Positions 1 through 10,485 of a stretch of DNA of 64,000 nt are shown here, piece after piece; position 1 is the stretch's first letter, and each line of letters starts with the position of its first letter. This stretch comes from Microcella daejeonensis. GTDB taxonomy: Bacteria; Actinomycetota; Actinomycetes; Actinomycetales; Microbacteriaceae. The DNA is taken from positions 558,001-622,000 of the forward strand of contig NZ_CP113089.1 of NCBI RefSeq assembly GCF_026625045.1, written 5' to 3'. A program made the translations under genes and the position numbers. The notes beneath the pieces were generated by a model. It saw only the letters and a program-made list of their open reading frames with translations. It was not told the DNA's origin and searched no databases.

Positions 1-860
<860 letters not shown>

Positions 861-877
861 TCGGGATCACTGCCTAG

Positions 878-913
878 CGAGGGCGGGCGCGTCGCACGAC
901 GCGCCCGCCCTCG
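878..913 (+). terminator. Hairpin terminator after the ABC ATPase gene
   Basis: Perfect 17-bp inverted repeat: CGAGGGCGGGCGCGTCG at 878-894 and its exact complement at 897-913, starting 18 bases after the ABC ATPase stop codon. There is no clear T-run, as is common in high-GC actinobacteria. Confidence 0.75.
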
Positions 914-994
914 CGGCGTTCCCGACGACGATCGCCGAGCCTCCCCCGACCGATCCCCCTCCCCGCCTCCCGCCCCGACCCGCGAAGGGCCGCC

Positions 995-2323
995 ATGAGC
1001 GCATCGCTGAACATCACCGCCGCCGTCGTCGACCCCGGACTGCTCGACCTGCCGTGGAACCTGCCCCTCGACGTCTGGCCCGACGACGCGATCGCGGCCC
1101 TGCCGAAGGGCATCTCGCGCCACCTCGTGCGCTTCGTGCACCTCAGCGGCTCGGTCGTCGCCATCAAGGAGACGACGGAGGAGATGGCGCGGCGCGAGTA
1201 CGACATGCTGCGCACGCTTCAGCGCCTCGAGATCCCCTGCGTCGACCCCGTCGCCGTGATCACCGGACGGCTCGACGACGAGGGCAACGAGCTCATGCCG
1301 GTGCTCGTCACCCGTCACCTGCGCTTCTCGCTGCCGTACCGGGCGCTCTACTCGCAGACGCTGCGGCCCGACACCGCGACCCGCCTCGTCGACGCCCTCG
1401 CCCTGCTGCTCGTGCGCCTGCACATAGTCGGCTTCTTCTGGGGCGACGTCTCGATCTCGAACACGCTGTTCCGGCGCGACGCGGGAGCCTTCGCCGCCTA
1501 CCTCGTCGACGCCGAGACCGGCCAGCTCTACGAGGGCGGCCTCTCGAACGGCCAGCGCGAGAACGACCTCGAGATCGGGCGCGTCAACATCGCCGGCGAG
1601 CTGCTCGACCTCGAGGCCGGCGGGCGCCTCGACGACAACGTCGACGCCGTCGAGGTCTCGAACCGCATCATCGAGGCCTACCGCACGCTCTGGAAGGAGC
1701 TCACGGGCTGGGAGTCCTTCGACCGCTCCGAGCGCTGGCGCATCACGCAGCGCGTCGAGCGGCTCAACGACCTCGGCTTCGACATCGAGGAGCTCGCCAT
1801 CCGCACCGACGGCGACAGCACCGAGGTGCGCATCCAGCCGAAGGTGGTGGATGCCGGGCACCACACCCGCCGCCTCATCCGACTGACGGGCATCGACGCC
1901 GGCGAGAACCAGGCCCGGCGCCTGCTCAACGACCTCGACTCCTACGTCGCGGCGAACTACCCGAACCGGGATGCCGACGAGGAGGTCGTCGCCCACGAGT
2001 GGCTCGTGCGCGTGTTCGAGCCCGTGGTGCGCGCGATCCCGAGGGATCTGCGCGGCAAGCTCGAAGGGCCGGAGGTCTTCCACCAGCTGCTCGAGCACCG
2101 CTGGTACCTCTCGCAGAACGAGAAGCGCGCCATCCCGCTCGCCGAGGCCCTCAGCTCGTACATCGACACGGTGCTGCGCCACCGCCGCGACGAGGCGACC
2201 GTCATCGCGCCCATCACCGAGTCGATCAGCCTGCCCGGCGCCCTCGACACCAGCGAGATCGAGCTCGCGCTCGACGATGATGACGACGAGATCGTCACGG
2301 GGTCGTGGCGCGACAAGGTCTGA
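995..2323 (+). CDS. DUF4032 domain protein, protein-kinase-like fold
   Basis: Conserved actinobacterial protein of 442 residues whose substrate is not known. The N-terminal half looks like a lipopolysaccharide-kinase/RIO-like kinase fold. There is a lysine in VVAIKETTEE after an Arg/His-rich strand, a catalytic-loop-like GFFWGDVSISNTLF (Asp and Asn in the expected spacing) and a metal-binding-like YLVDAETG. The C-terminal half matches DUF4032 and ends in an acidic tail with five consecutive Asp. The start ATG follows GAAGGG at a suitable distance. It stands alone, convergent with rlmB. Kinase activity is inference from motifs only; the family assignment is firmer. Confidence 0.8.
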   Translation: MSASLNITAAVVDPGLLDLPWNLPLDVWPDDAIAALPKGISRHLVRFVHLSGSVVAIKETTEEMARREYDMLRTLQRLEIPCVDPVAVITGRLDDEGNELMPVLVTRHLRFSLPYRALYSQTLRPDTATRLVDALALLLVRLHIVGFFWGDVSISNTLFRRDAGAFAAYLVDAETGQLYEGGLSNGQRENDLEIGRVNIAGELLDLEAGGRLDDNVDAVEVSNRIIEAYRTLWKELTGWESFDRSERWRITQRVERLNDLGFDIEELAIRTDGDSTEVRIQPKVVDAGHHTRRLIRLTGIDAGENQARRLLNDLDSYVAANYPNRDADEEVVAHEWLVRVFEPVVRAIPRDLRGKLEGPEVFHQLLEHRWYLSQNEKRAIPLAEALSSYIDTVLRHRRDEATVIAPITESISLPGALDTSEIELALDDDDDEIVTGSWRDKV

Positions 2324-2393
2324 AGGGCTGATCCTCTCAGCGGCCCCCCGCGGGCCGCGCGACACGCCCCGACCGCGGGCCGGACCGCTGCCG

Positions 2394-3393
2394 CTACTTC
2401 GCCCCGCGCCTCCGCGCCACCTCGTACAGCGTGACGCTCGCCGCGATGCCGGCGTTCAGCGACTCCGTCGCCGAGGTGATCGGGATGGAGACGATCGCGT
2501 CGCACGTCTCGGTGACGAGGCGGGAGAGGCCCTTGCCCTCGCTGCCGACGACGATGACGATCGGCTGATCGGCGAGCTCGAGCTGCGGCAGCGAGACGTC
2601 GCCGCCGCCGTCGAGCCCGAGGATGAACATCCCCTCGCTCTTCAGCTGCTTGAGCGTCTGCGTCAGGTTCGGGGCCATCGCGACGGGGGTGCGCGCGGCG
2701 GCGCCGGCCGAGGTCTTCCAGGCGGCCGCGGTGACGCCGACCGATCGGCGCTGCGGCACGATGACGCCGTGCCCGCCGAACGCGGCCGTCGAGCGGATGA
2801 TCGCCCCGAGGTTGCGCGGGTCCGTCACGCCGTCGAGCGCCATGATGAGCGGCACCTGCCCCTTCTTGCGGGCGGACTCGACGAGGTCGAGCGGGTGCGC
2901 GTACTGGTACGAGGGCACCGTGAGGGCGATGCCCTGGTGCACCGAGTCGGGGCCGGTGAGGCGCTCGAGCTCGGGCCGCATGATCTCGAGCACGGGCACG
3001 CCGCGCTTGGTCGCGAGGCCGAGGGCCTCCTTGACGCGGTCGTCCATCTCGACGCGCGCCGCGATGTAGAGCGCCGTCGCGGGGATCTTCGCCCGCAGGG
3101 CCTCGACCACCGAGTTGCGACCGCTGAGCACCTCGTGGTCGCCGGCGCGCTTGGCCGAGCGCGGGCCGCCGCTCGTCGAGGTCGTGGCGCTGGGCTTGCG
3201 GTCGGGGGTGCGGCCGCCGCGCGAGCGCGCCTCCTCGAGGCGCTCCTGCGCGATCTTGCGCTTGCCGGCCGGGTGCCAGGTGCGGTCCTCGGCCTTGGGG
3301 GTCGGGCCGCGGCCCTCGAGAGCCTGGCGGCCCTGGCCCCCCGATCCCACGGTGGGGCCCTTTTTCGTCCTGCGTGCGCCGGGGCGCCCCTGC

Positions 3394-3401
<8 letters not shown>
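2394..3401 (-). CDS. rlmB: 23S rRNA (guanosine-2'-O-)-methyltransferase, RlmB/TrmH family
   Basis: SPOUT methyltransferase expected to 2'-O-methylate a guanosine of 23S rRNA. A basic, disordered N-terminal tail of about 85 residues precedes the substrate-binding domain ([14 protein letters not shown]). The SPOUT domain follows with its three motifs: [26 protein letters not shown] and [14 protein letters not shown], which form the trefoil knot that binds S-adenosylmethionine. The chosen ATG ([11 protein letters not shown]) overlaps the cysS stop by 8 bases, so the pair is translationally coupled. cysS followed by rlmB is a common actinobacterial order. RlmB and the related stop-anticodon methylases share motifs, so the exact target nucleotide is inferred. 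Confidence 0.93.
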
Positions 3402-4788
<1,387 letters not shown>

Positions 4789-4794
4789 CCGCCC

Positions 4795-4800
4795 AGCCTA
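4795..4800 (-). promoter_or_regulatory. Leaderless promoter -10 box of cysS
   Basis: On the minus strand TAGGCT is followed by GGGCGG and then the cysS ATG, leaving no room for a ribosome-binding site. Confidence 0.6.
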
Positions 4801-4810
4801 CCGGCCGCGG

Positions 4811-5977
4811 TCAGGCCGACAGGAGGGCCGTCGCGACGGCCGTGACGCCCTCGCCGCGCCCGGTGAACCCGAGGCCGTCGCTCGTCGTCGCGGCGACGCT
4901 GACGGGGGCTCCCAGAAGGCCGGTGAGCAGCGCCTCGACCTCGTGGCGGCGGGGCGAGAAGCGCGGGCGGCGCGCGACGACCTGCACGGCCACGTTGACG
5001 ATCTCGAAGCCCGCGGTGCGCACGAGCTCGACGGTGGCGCTGAGGAACACGGCACCGCGCGCATCGGCGAACCGCGGATCGTCGACGCCGAAGCGCGAGC
5101 CGATGTCGCCGAGGCCCGCGGCCGAGAGCAGCGCGTCGCACACGGCGTGGCTGATCGCGTCGCCGTCGCTGTGCCCGGCGAGGCCGGGCTCGTCGGGCCA
5201 GTACAGGCCGCCCAGCCACATCGGCGCCGCCTCGTCGTAGGCGTGCACATCGATGCCGATGCCCGTGCGCAGGCGCGGCCGCTCGGATTCGAGCAGCAGC
5301 TCGGCCCGGCGCAGATCCCACGGGGTGGTGATCTTGAAGCCGTGCGCGTCGCCGTCGACGGCGACGATCTCGCCCCCGGCCGCGGCGAAGACCCCGGCGT
5401 CGTCGGTGTGCTCGGCCGTCGCGGACTCGAGGGCGGCGCGGTAAGCGGCGGCCGGGAACCCCTGCGGGGTCTGCACGGCGGCGAGCTCGCTGCGGTCGAC
5501 CTGCCCGACGACGCGCCCCTCGGCGTCGCGGCGGGCGATGGTGTCGATGACCGGCATGACGGGGATGACCCCCGCGCCGGCCTCGCGCACGCGGGCGAGG
5601 ACCCGCTCGAACACCGCCACTGGCTGCAGCGCACGGGCGGCGTCGTGCACGAGCACGGCATCGCACTCCGTCGGGAGCGCGGCGATGCCCCGGGCGACGG
5701 AGGCCTGCCGGGTCGCCCCGCCGTCGACGACCTGGATGTGGTCGCGCACGGCCCCGCCGATGCGCTGGGCGATGTCGCGGGCCTGCTGCCCATGGCTCGT
5801 CGGCGCGACGATGACCACGGACGCCGGCTCGGCGAGGGAGAGCACGGTGGCGAGCGATCGCTCGAGCAGCGAGCGTCCGGCGAGCGCGACGAACGCCTTC
5901 GGTTCGGGATGCCCGAGCCGGGTACCGCTGCCCGCCGCGACGATCACGATGCCGAGCGACGGCACGACGTCAGTCAC
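4811..5977 (-). CDS. ispDF: Bifunctional IspD/IspF, MEP isoprenoid pathway
   Basis: Fusion of two non-consecutive enzymes of the methylerythritol-phosphate pathway. The N-terminal part is 2-C-methyl-D-erythritol 4-phosphate cytidylyltransferase (nucleotide-binding VIVAAGSGTRLGHPEPKAF near residue 12; VLVHDAARAL near 108). The C-terminal part, from about residue 230, is 2-C-methyl-D-erythritol 2,4-cyclodiphosphate synthase (RTGIGIDVHAYDE with metal-binding Asp and His; GHSDGDAISHAVCDALL). The total of 388 residues fits the sum of both. The intermediate kinase IspE is not here. The GTG start gives the natural N-terminus. carD lies just upstream on the same strand, an order common in actinobacteria. 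Confidence 0.95.
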   Translation of the reverse strand: MTDVVPSLGIVIVAAGSGTRLGHPEPKAFVALAGRSLLERSLATVLSLAEPASVVIVAPTSHGQQARDIAQRIGGAVRDHIQVVDGGATRQASVARGIAALPTECDAVLVHDAARALQPVAVFERVLARVREAGAGVIPVMPVIDTIARRDAEGRVVGQVDRSELAAVQTPQGFPAAAYRAALESATAEHTDDAGVFAAAGGEIVAVDGDAHGFKITTPWDLRRAELLLESERPRLRTGIGIDVHAYDEAAPMWLGGLYWPDEPGLAGHSDGDAISHAVCDALLSAAGLGDIGSRFGVDDPRFADARGAVFLSATVELVRTAGFEIVNVAVQVVARRPRFSPRRHEVEALLTGLLGAPVSVAATTSDGLGFTGRGEGVTAVATALLSA

Positions 5978-6052
5978 CAGCGGGCTCGGTCACGGTCGGG
6001 GTCGCACACGCGGGGGCTCGGTCGGGAGCGCGCTCGGTCGGGAGCGGGGAGC

Positions 6053-6535
6053 TCAGGACGCGAGAACCTCGTCGAGGACCGTCGAGGCCTTCTCCTCGTC
6101 GGTCTTCTCGGCGAGGGCGAGCTCCGAGATCAGGATCTGGCGGGCCTTGGCGAGCATGCGCTTCTCGCCGGCGCTGAGGCCGCGGTCCTGATCGCGGCGC
6201 CACAGGTCGCGCACGACCTCCGACACCTTGATGACGTCGCCGGAGGCGAGCTTCTCGAGATTGGCCTTGTAGCGGCGCGACCAGTTGGTCGGCTCCTCGG
6301 TGAACGGCGCGCGGAGCACCTCGAACACCTTGTCCAGGCCGTCCTGGCCGATGACGTCGCGCACGCCGACGAGGTCGACGTTGTCGGCCGGCACCTCGAT
6401 GGTGAGGTCGCCCTGGGTGACGTTGAGCTTCAGGTACAGCTTCTCTTCACCCCGGATCGTCCGGTTCTTGACCTCAATGATGGTTGCCGCACCGTGGTGG
6501 GGGTAAACGACCGTCTCGCCGACCTGAAAAAGCAT
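6053..6535 (-). CDS. carD: CarD-family RNA polymerase-binding transcription regulator
   Basis: Global regulator that binds the RNA polymerase beta subunit and stabilises open promoter complexes, notably at rRNA promoters. The 160 residues show the N-terminal RNAP-interaction (Tudor-like) domain ([19 protein letters not shown]). A helical C-terminal DNA-binding domain follows and carries the conserved tryptophan in [20 protein letters not shown] ribosome-binding site lies before the ATG, with TAGACT further upstream as a likely -10. Because most promoters here look actinobacterial and leaderless, CarD is expected to matter for many neighbours; that is family knowledge, not read from this sequence. 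Confidence 0.96.
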   Translation of the reverse strand: MLFQVGETVVYPHHGAATIIEVKNRTIRGEEKLYLKLNVTQGDLTIEVPADNVDLVGVRDVIGQDGLDKVFEVLRAPFTEEPTNWSRRYKANLEKLASGDVIKVSEVVRDLWRRDQDRGLSAGEKRMLAKARQILISELALAEKTDEEKASTVLDEVLAS

Positions 6536-6755
6536 GGATGATGGTCCTTCCGCAGAACTGCCAGTCTACCACAGCTGTTTCTCAGCCTTCCGCGGTCGGT
6601 CCCGGTCGACCGCACGAGCGCCCCGCCGGAGCGCCCCGCGGCCGCGTGCCCGCCGCGGCGCTCCGCCCGACTAGACTGGGATCCGCTTCTGCATGCCTGG
6701 GCGCGCCCCGGCGCACGCGGACGCCGCCGATCGACCGTGCTCTGGAGGCTCTCCC

Positions 6756-7229
6756 GTGAAATCCCGTACCGCCGCTGCTGTCGCCCTGTCCGCGGCGCTC
6801 CTGCTCGGAACGACGGGGTGCACCTTCGGTGCCGAGATCGCCACGAACATCGAGTACGAGCCCAGCGACGGCGTCGGCGGCACGGTCGGCGACCTCTCGC
6901 TGCGCAACGCCCTGCTCATCGGCGAGGACGGCGACGTGCTGAACCTCGTCGTCAGCATCGTGAACTCGGGCGACTCCGCCCGCAACCTCACCGTGCAGTG
7001 GGAGGGCGAGAGCGGGCGCGAGAGCGCTGAGTTCTTCGTGCCGGCCGGCGACCTCGTCTCGATCGGCGCCGACCAGGAGGTGCTCGTGACGGGCACCGAC
7101 GCGACCATCGGCTCTCTCGTGCCCGTCTTCTTCCAGTACGGCGACGAGCCGGGCACCGAGCTCCTCATCCCCGTGCTCGACGGCGCTCTGCCCGAGTACG
7201 AGCTCTTCGTCCCCAGCACCGAGGAGTAG
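6756..7229 (+). CDS. Predicted lipoprotein of unknown function
   Basis: Small secreted lipoprotein of 157 residues that I do not recognise beyond its export signal. A hydrophobic signal segment runs to a lipobox with Cys22 (LLLGTTGC). The remainder is an acidic, beta-strand-rich domain (LRNALLIGEDGDVLNLVVSIVN, LTVQWEG), which could be an immunoglobulin-like or DUF-type periplasmic fold. I chose the GTG at 6756, not earlier in-frame codons, because GGAGG at 6744-6748 sits seven bases upstream and the signal peptide begins there. It stands alone, divergent from carD and convergent with regX3. Confidence 0.75.
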   Translation: MKSRTAAAVALSAALLLGTTGCTFGAEIATNIEYEPSDGVGGTVGDLSLRNALLIGEDGDVLNLVVSIVNSGDSARNLTVQWEGESGRESAEFFVPAGDLVSIGADQEVLVTGTDATIGSLVPVFFQYGDEPGTELLIPVLDGALPEYELFVPSTEE

Positions 7230-7299
7230 GCGCCCAGCAGTCGGCACCGCGGCGTAGGCGCCGCGCCACCCGCCGGGACGCGCCATCCGCCCCGCGGCG

Positions 7300-7320
7300 G
7301 CGGCGCCTCGAGGGCGCCGC
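7300..7320. terminator. Possible bidirectional hairpin between lipoprotein gene and regX3
   Basis: GCGGCGCC at 7300-7307 and GGCGCCGC at 7313-7320 form a short inverted repeat in the gap of two convergent genes. There is no T-run; the region is very GC-rich, so chance is possible. Confidence 0.35.
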
Positions 7321-7340
7321 GCCGACGGGGTCCCGAGCGG

Positions 7341-8021
7341 CTAGGCCTCGAAGCGGTAACCGAGCCCGCGCACGGTCAGCAGCAGCTGCGGGTTCGACGG
7401 GTCCTTCTCGATCTTCGAGCGGATGCGCTTGACGTGCACGTCGAGCGTCTTGGTGTCGCCGAAGTAGTCGGCGCCCCAGACGCGGTCGATGAGCTGACCC
7501 CGGGTCAGCACGCGGCCGGCGTTGCGCAGCAGCAGCTCCAGCAGCTCGAACTCCTTGAGCGGCATGGCGACCGTCGTGCCGTCGACGCTCACCTGGTGGC
7601 GGTCGATGTCCATGCGCACGCCGCCCGACTCGAGCACGCCGGGGTCCACGTCCTCCTCGTCGACCCGGCGCCGCAGCACGGCGCGGATGCGGGCGAGCAG
7701 CTCGCGCGTGGAGTACGGCTTGGTGACGTAGTCGTCGGCCCCGAGCTCGAGACCCACGACGATGTCGACCTCGCTGTCCTTCGCCGTCAGCATGATGATC
7801 GGCACGGAGGAGCGCTGCCGCAGCTCGCGGCAGACCTCCGTGCCGGGCAGGCCCGGCAGCATGAGGTCGAGCAGCACGAGGTCGGCGCCGCCCCGGTCGA
7901 ACTCCGCCAGAGCGGCGTTGCCGTCGTCGGCGACGACCGTCTCGTAGCCCTCTCGCGAGAGCAGGTAGGCGAGCGGCTCGCTGAGCGAGGGCTCGTCGTC
8001 GACGATGAGGATGCGGATCAT
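7341..8021 (-). CDS. regX3: Response regulator RegX3 (OmpR family), phosphate response
   Basis: DNA-binding partner of SenX3; in actinobacteria this pair controls genes for phosphate uptake and storage under phosphate limitation. Receiver domain: acidic pair D8-D9, phospho-acceptor D52 (LVLLDLMLPG) and K101 (DDYVTKPYS). The winged-helix DNA-binding domain follows (LKEFELLELLLRNAGRVLTR; DVHVKRIRSKIE). The ATG at 8021 overlaps the senX3 stop as ATGA, so the two are co-translated. In the 226-residue protein everything needed for signalling is present. The candidate targets visible here are the PHO-box-like repeats before phoU, ppk1 and pstS. Confidence 0.94.
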   Translation of the reverse strand: MIRILIVDDEPSLSEPLAYLLSREGYETVVADDGNAALAEFDRGGADLVLLDLMLPGLPGTEVCRELRQRSSVPIIMLTAKDSEVDIVVGLELGADDYVTKPYSTRELLARIRAVLRRRVDEEDVDPGVLESGGVRMDIDRHQVSVDGTTVAMPLKEFELLELLLRNAGRVLTRGQLIDRVWGADYFGDTKTLDVHVKRIRSKIEKDPSNPQLLLTVRGLGYRFEA

Positions 8022-9181
8022 GCGCGGGCCTTCACGGGTTGGGGTGCCGCCGACGGTTCGTCGACGACGCGGGGGATGCGGATGGTGAACGTGGAGCCTC
8101 GGCCGGGCTGCGACCACACGCGCACGTCGCCGCCGTGGTTCTGAGCCACGTGCTTGACGATGCTGAGGCCGAGGCCGGTGCCGCCGGTGGCCCGGGCACG
8201 GGCCTGGTCGACCCGGAAGAACCGCTCGAACACGCGGTCGAGCTCCTCCTCCGGAATGCCGATGCCCTGGTCGGTGACGGCGATCTCGACGACGTCGTCC
8301 CGCTGGGAGACGCCGATGCCGACGCGGGCCGGCGCGACCGAGTACTGGATGGCGTTGGCGATGAGGTTGTGCACCGCCGAGACGAGCATCGCCTCGTCGC
8401 CCCAGACGCGGGTGCGGCGGTCGCCGCCGCTGACGAGCTGGATGCGCTGGGCATCCGCCGTCACGCGGTTCTGATCGATCGCGGCGGTGATCACGCGGTC
8501 GATGTCGACCTGCTGCGGGTCGGCGAGGGCGTCGGCGGCCTGCAGGCGCGAGAGCTCGATGATCTCCTGCGTCATGCCGGCCAGACGCTGCGACTCCTTG
8601 CTGAGCCGCTTCGCGAAGCGCTGCACCTGGGCCGGGTCGTCGGCCGCGTGCTCGAGGGCCTCGGCAAGAAGCCCGACCGCGCCGATCGGCGTCTTGAGCT
8701 CGTGGCTGATGTTGGCGACGAAATCGCGGCGCACCGCGTCGAGGCGCACCGACTCCGTCCTGTCCTCGGCGAGCAGCAGCACGAAGCGCGTGCCGAGGCG
8801 GGCGATGCGCACGGTGAGGTGGATGCTCGCGTCACCGAGCGGGCCACGGGCGAGATCCACCTCCTGCGTCAGGGGCTCCCCCGACCGGCGCACGGTGTCG
8901 ACGAGCGCCAGCAGGCTGGGGTGCACGAGCGTGCGCTGCCAGACGAGCCCGAGCGCGATGGCGCCGGGCGAGGCCTTGACGACGTTGTTGCTCGGGTCGA
9001 GGACGGCCCCTGCCGACTCGAGCGCGTCGAGCACCTGCTCCACACCGTCGGGCACGGCGGTCGAGACGACCTCGGCCGCCATGCGCCCCCGTCGCACCGC
9101 GACGACGACGGTGGAGACGGCTCCGCCCCCGATCACCGCGCCGAGCACGAGAGCGAGGGGCACCAGCAGGGCCGCGTCCAT
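8018..9181 (-). CDS. senX3: Sensor histidine kinase SenX3
   Basis: Membrane histidine kinase that phosphorylates RegX3. One strong N-terminal transmembrane segment (LLVPLALVLGAVIGGGAV, about residues 6-25) leads into a PAS-like sensor region. Then come the HisKA box with the phospho-acceptor His (FVANISHELKTPIGA) and an ATPase domain with N (NLIANAIQY), G1 (VTDQGIGIPEE) and G2 (GGTGLGLSIVKHV) boxes. I place the start at the ATG at 9181: a GTG six codons earlier overlaps the likely -10 box TAATCT, so the mRNA is probably leaderless. SenX3 usually acts with PhoU, encoded divergently here. Confidence 0.94.
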   Translation of the reverse strand: MDAALLVPLALVLGAVIGGGAVSTVVVAVRRGRMAAEVVSTAVPDGVEQVLDALESAGAVLDPSNNVVKASPGAIALGLVWQRTLVHPSLLALVDTVRRSGEPLTQEVDLARGPLGDASIHLTVRIARLGTRFVLLLAEDRTESVRLDAVRRDFVANISHELKTPIGAVGLLAEALEHAADDPAQVQRFAKRLSKESQRLAGMTQEIIELSRLQAADALADPQQVDIDRVITAAIDQNRVTADAQRIQLVSGGDRRTRVWGDEAMLVSAVHNLIANAIQYSVAPARVGIGVSQRDDVVEIAVTDQGIGIPEEELDRVFERFFRVDQARARATGGTGLGLSIVKHVAQNHGGDVRVWSQPGRGSTFTIRIPRVVDEPSAAPQPVKARA

Positions 9182-9188
9182 GAGGACT

Positions 9189-9194
9189 AGATTA
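9189..9194 (-). promoter_or_regulatory. Leaderless promoter -10 box of senX3-regX3
   Basis: Minus-strand TAATCT is followed by seven bases (AGTCCTC) and then the senX3 ATG. This decides the start, because the alternative upstream GTG would lie within the box. Confidence 0.6.
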
Positions 9195-9241
9195 GACACC
9201 GGCGCGGCCCGCGGAGATCGTCATCCGCCCCGCGGGAGGCG

Positions 9242-9281
9242 GTTGGCCGATTGTTCACCATCGGGTCGATGGTCGTTCACC
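9242..9281. promoter_or_regulatory. PHO-box-like direct repeats between senX3 and phoU
   Basis: Four heptamers at an exact 11-bp period: GTTGGCC (9242), GTTCACC (9253), GGTCGAT (9264) and GTTCACC (9275). Two are perfect matches to the actinobacterial PhoP/RegX3 half-site GTTCACC and two are degenerate. The position between divergent senX3 and phoU suggests autoregulation. Confidence 0.7.
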
Positions 9282-9343
9282 CTCCCGCACCAGTCTTGCC
9301 CTGACTGTGCCCCGCCCCGACAGATGTAAGGACGTAACGGATC

Positions 9344-9997
9344 ATGCGCGAAGTCTTCCAGCAGGAGCTGCGCGAGGTGCAGGAGCGCCTCGTCGAGATC
9401 GCCGACCTGGTGGCGGTGTCGATCGACAATGCGACGCGCGCCTTCAGCCACTCCGACGTCTCGCTCGCCGAGACGGTCATCGCCGACGATGACAAGATCG
9501 ACCTCGCGGCCGCCGAGCTCGACGAGCTCGCCATCAACATCCTCGCCCGTCAGCAGCCGGTCGCCCGCGACCTGCGCATCGTCGTCAGCGCCCTCCGCAT
9601 CAGCGCCTCGCTCGAGCGCATGGGCGACATGTCGGAGCACATCGCCCAGCTCGCCCGCTACAGGTTCCCCGACAAGGTCGTGCCGAAGAGCCTGCGCCCG
9701 ATCTTCACCGAGATGGGCCAGCTCGACGTCGAGATCGCCCGCAAGCTCGTCGAGCTGCTCAAGACCGAGGACGTCGCGATCGCGGAGCAGATCCGCAACG
9801 AGGACGACCGGATCGACGCCCTGCACCTCAGCGTCTTCGACAAGGTGCTCGGCGAGACCTGGAAGGGCCAGGCCGTCGACACGGTCGACGCCACCCTCGC
9901 CTCGCGCTACCACGAGCGCTTCGCCGACCACGCCGTCTCGATCGCCAAGAAGGTGCAGTACCTGGCGACCGGCGACTGGGTGCCGGTCGACGCGTAA
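9344..9997 (+). CDS. phoU: Phosphate signalling complex protein PhoU
   Basis: Cytoplasmic negative modulator linking the Pst transporter to the SenX3-RegX3 pair; it keeps the kinase silent when phosphate is plentiful. The 217 residues are all-helical with two PhoU repeats. Each has the characteristic acidic metal-binding loop: ADDDKIDLAAAELDE near residue 47 and NEDDRIDALHLSVFD near 149. It also has the typical ARQQPVARDLRIVVSALRIS and a closing YHERFADHAVSIAKKVQYL. It is divergent from senX3, with PHO-box-like repeats in between, and is not part of the pst operon 14 kb away. Confidence 0.95.
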   Translation: MREVFQQELREVQERLVEIADLVAVSIDNATRAFSHSDVSLAETVIADDDKIDLAAAELDELAINILARQQPVARDLRIVVSALRISASLERMGDMSEHIAQLARYRFPDKVVPKSLRPIFTEMGQLDVEIARKLVELLKTEDVAIAEQIRNEDDRIDALHLSVFDKVLGETWKGQAVDTVDATLASRYHERFADHAVSIAKKVQYLATGDWVPVDA

Positions 9998-10012
9998 CCC
10001 CCGCCGCGCTCG

Positions 10013-10483
10013 CTAGAGCAGCGGCATCTGGTCGATGACCCGACGGCGCGAGCCGTCGCCCTCCGGCGCGCAGTCGAGGATCGCGACGGCGCGCAGCTCG
10101 ACGCGCTCGCCGCGCTCGATGCGCTCCTCCGCGGTGATCGAGACGGCGGGGCGGAACCCGCGGCCCACGCGGCCCGGGTCGTCGACCCGCACCCCGAGGT
10201 CGCGCAGCTCTCCGATGAGGGCGCGGTGGGCATCCACGATCTCGCCCGCCTCGTCGAGCAGCGTCACCTCGGTGCCGTCGTCGTGCTCTTCGTCGTCGCC
10301 CCCGCGCGCGGCGAAGCCGGGGAACGCTGCGACCGCCTGCTCGACGGCCTCGGCGACCTGCCCGAGATCGGCATCGGTCGACGCGCTCGAGAGCAGGGTG
10401 ACGTGCAGCGGCAGCGCTCCGGCGGCGTACTCGCTGTCGAGCGCGACCGGCTCGAGGAACGAGACGACCGCGAAGCGCAACAC
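10013..10483 (-). CDS. 2H phosphoesterase-like protein lacking the second histidine
   Basis: A 156-residue protein resembling the 2'-5' RNA ligase/cyclic phosphodiesterase (2H) fold. The first H-x-T motif is present at residues 27-29 (LPLHVTLLSS). At the place of the second, the sequence reads GFRPAVSI, with Ala113 where family members have His, so catalysis by the usual two-histidine mechanism is doubtful. It begins two bases after the gpmA stop and is certainly co-transcribed with it. It may be an inactive or re-purposed RNA/nucleotide-binding member; the assignment rests on the motif context only. Confidence 0.6.
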   Translation of the reverse strand: MLRFAVVSFLEPVALDSEYAAGALPLHVTLLSSASTDADLGQVAEAVEQAVAAFPGFAARGGDDEEHDDGTEVTLLDEAGEIVDAHRALIGELRDLGVRVDDPGRVGRGFRPAVSITAEERIERGERVELRAVAILDCAPEGDGSRRRVIDQMPLL

Positions 10484-10485
10484 CG

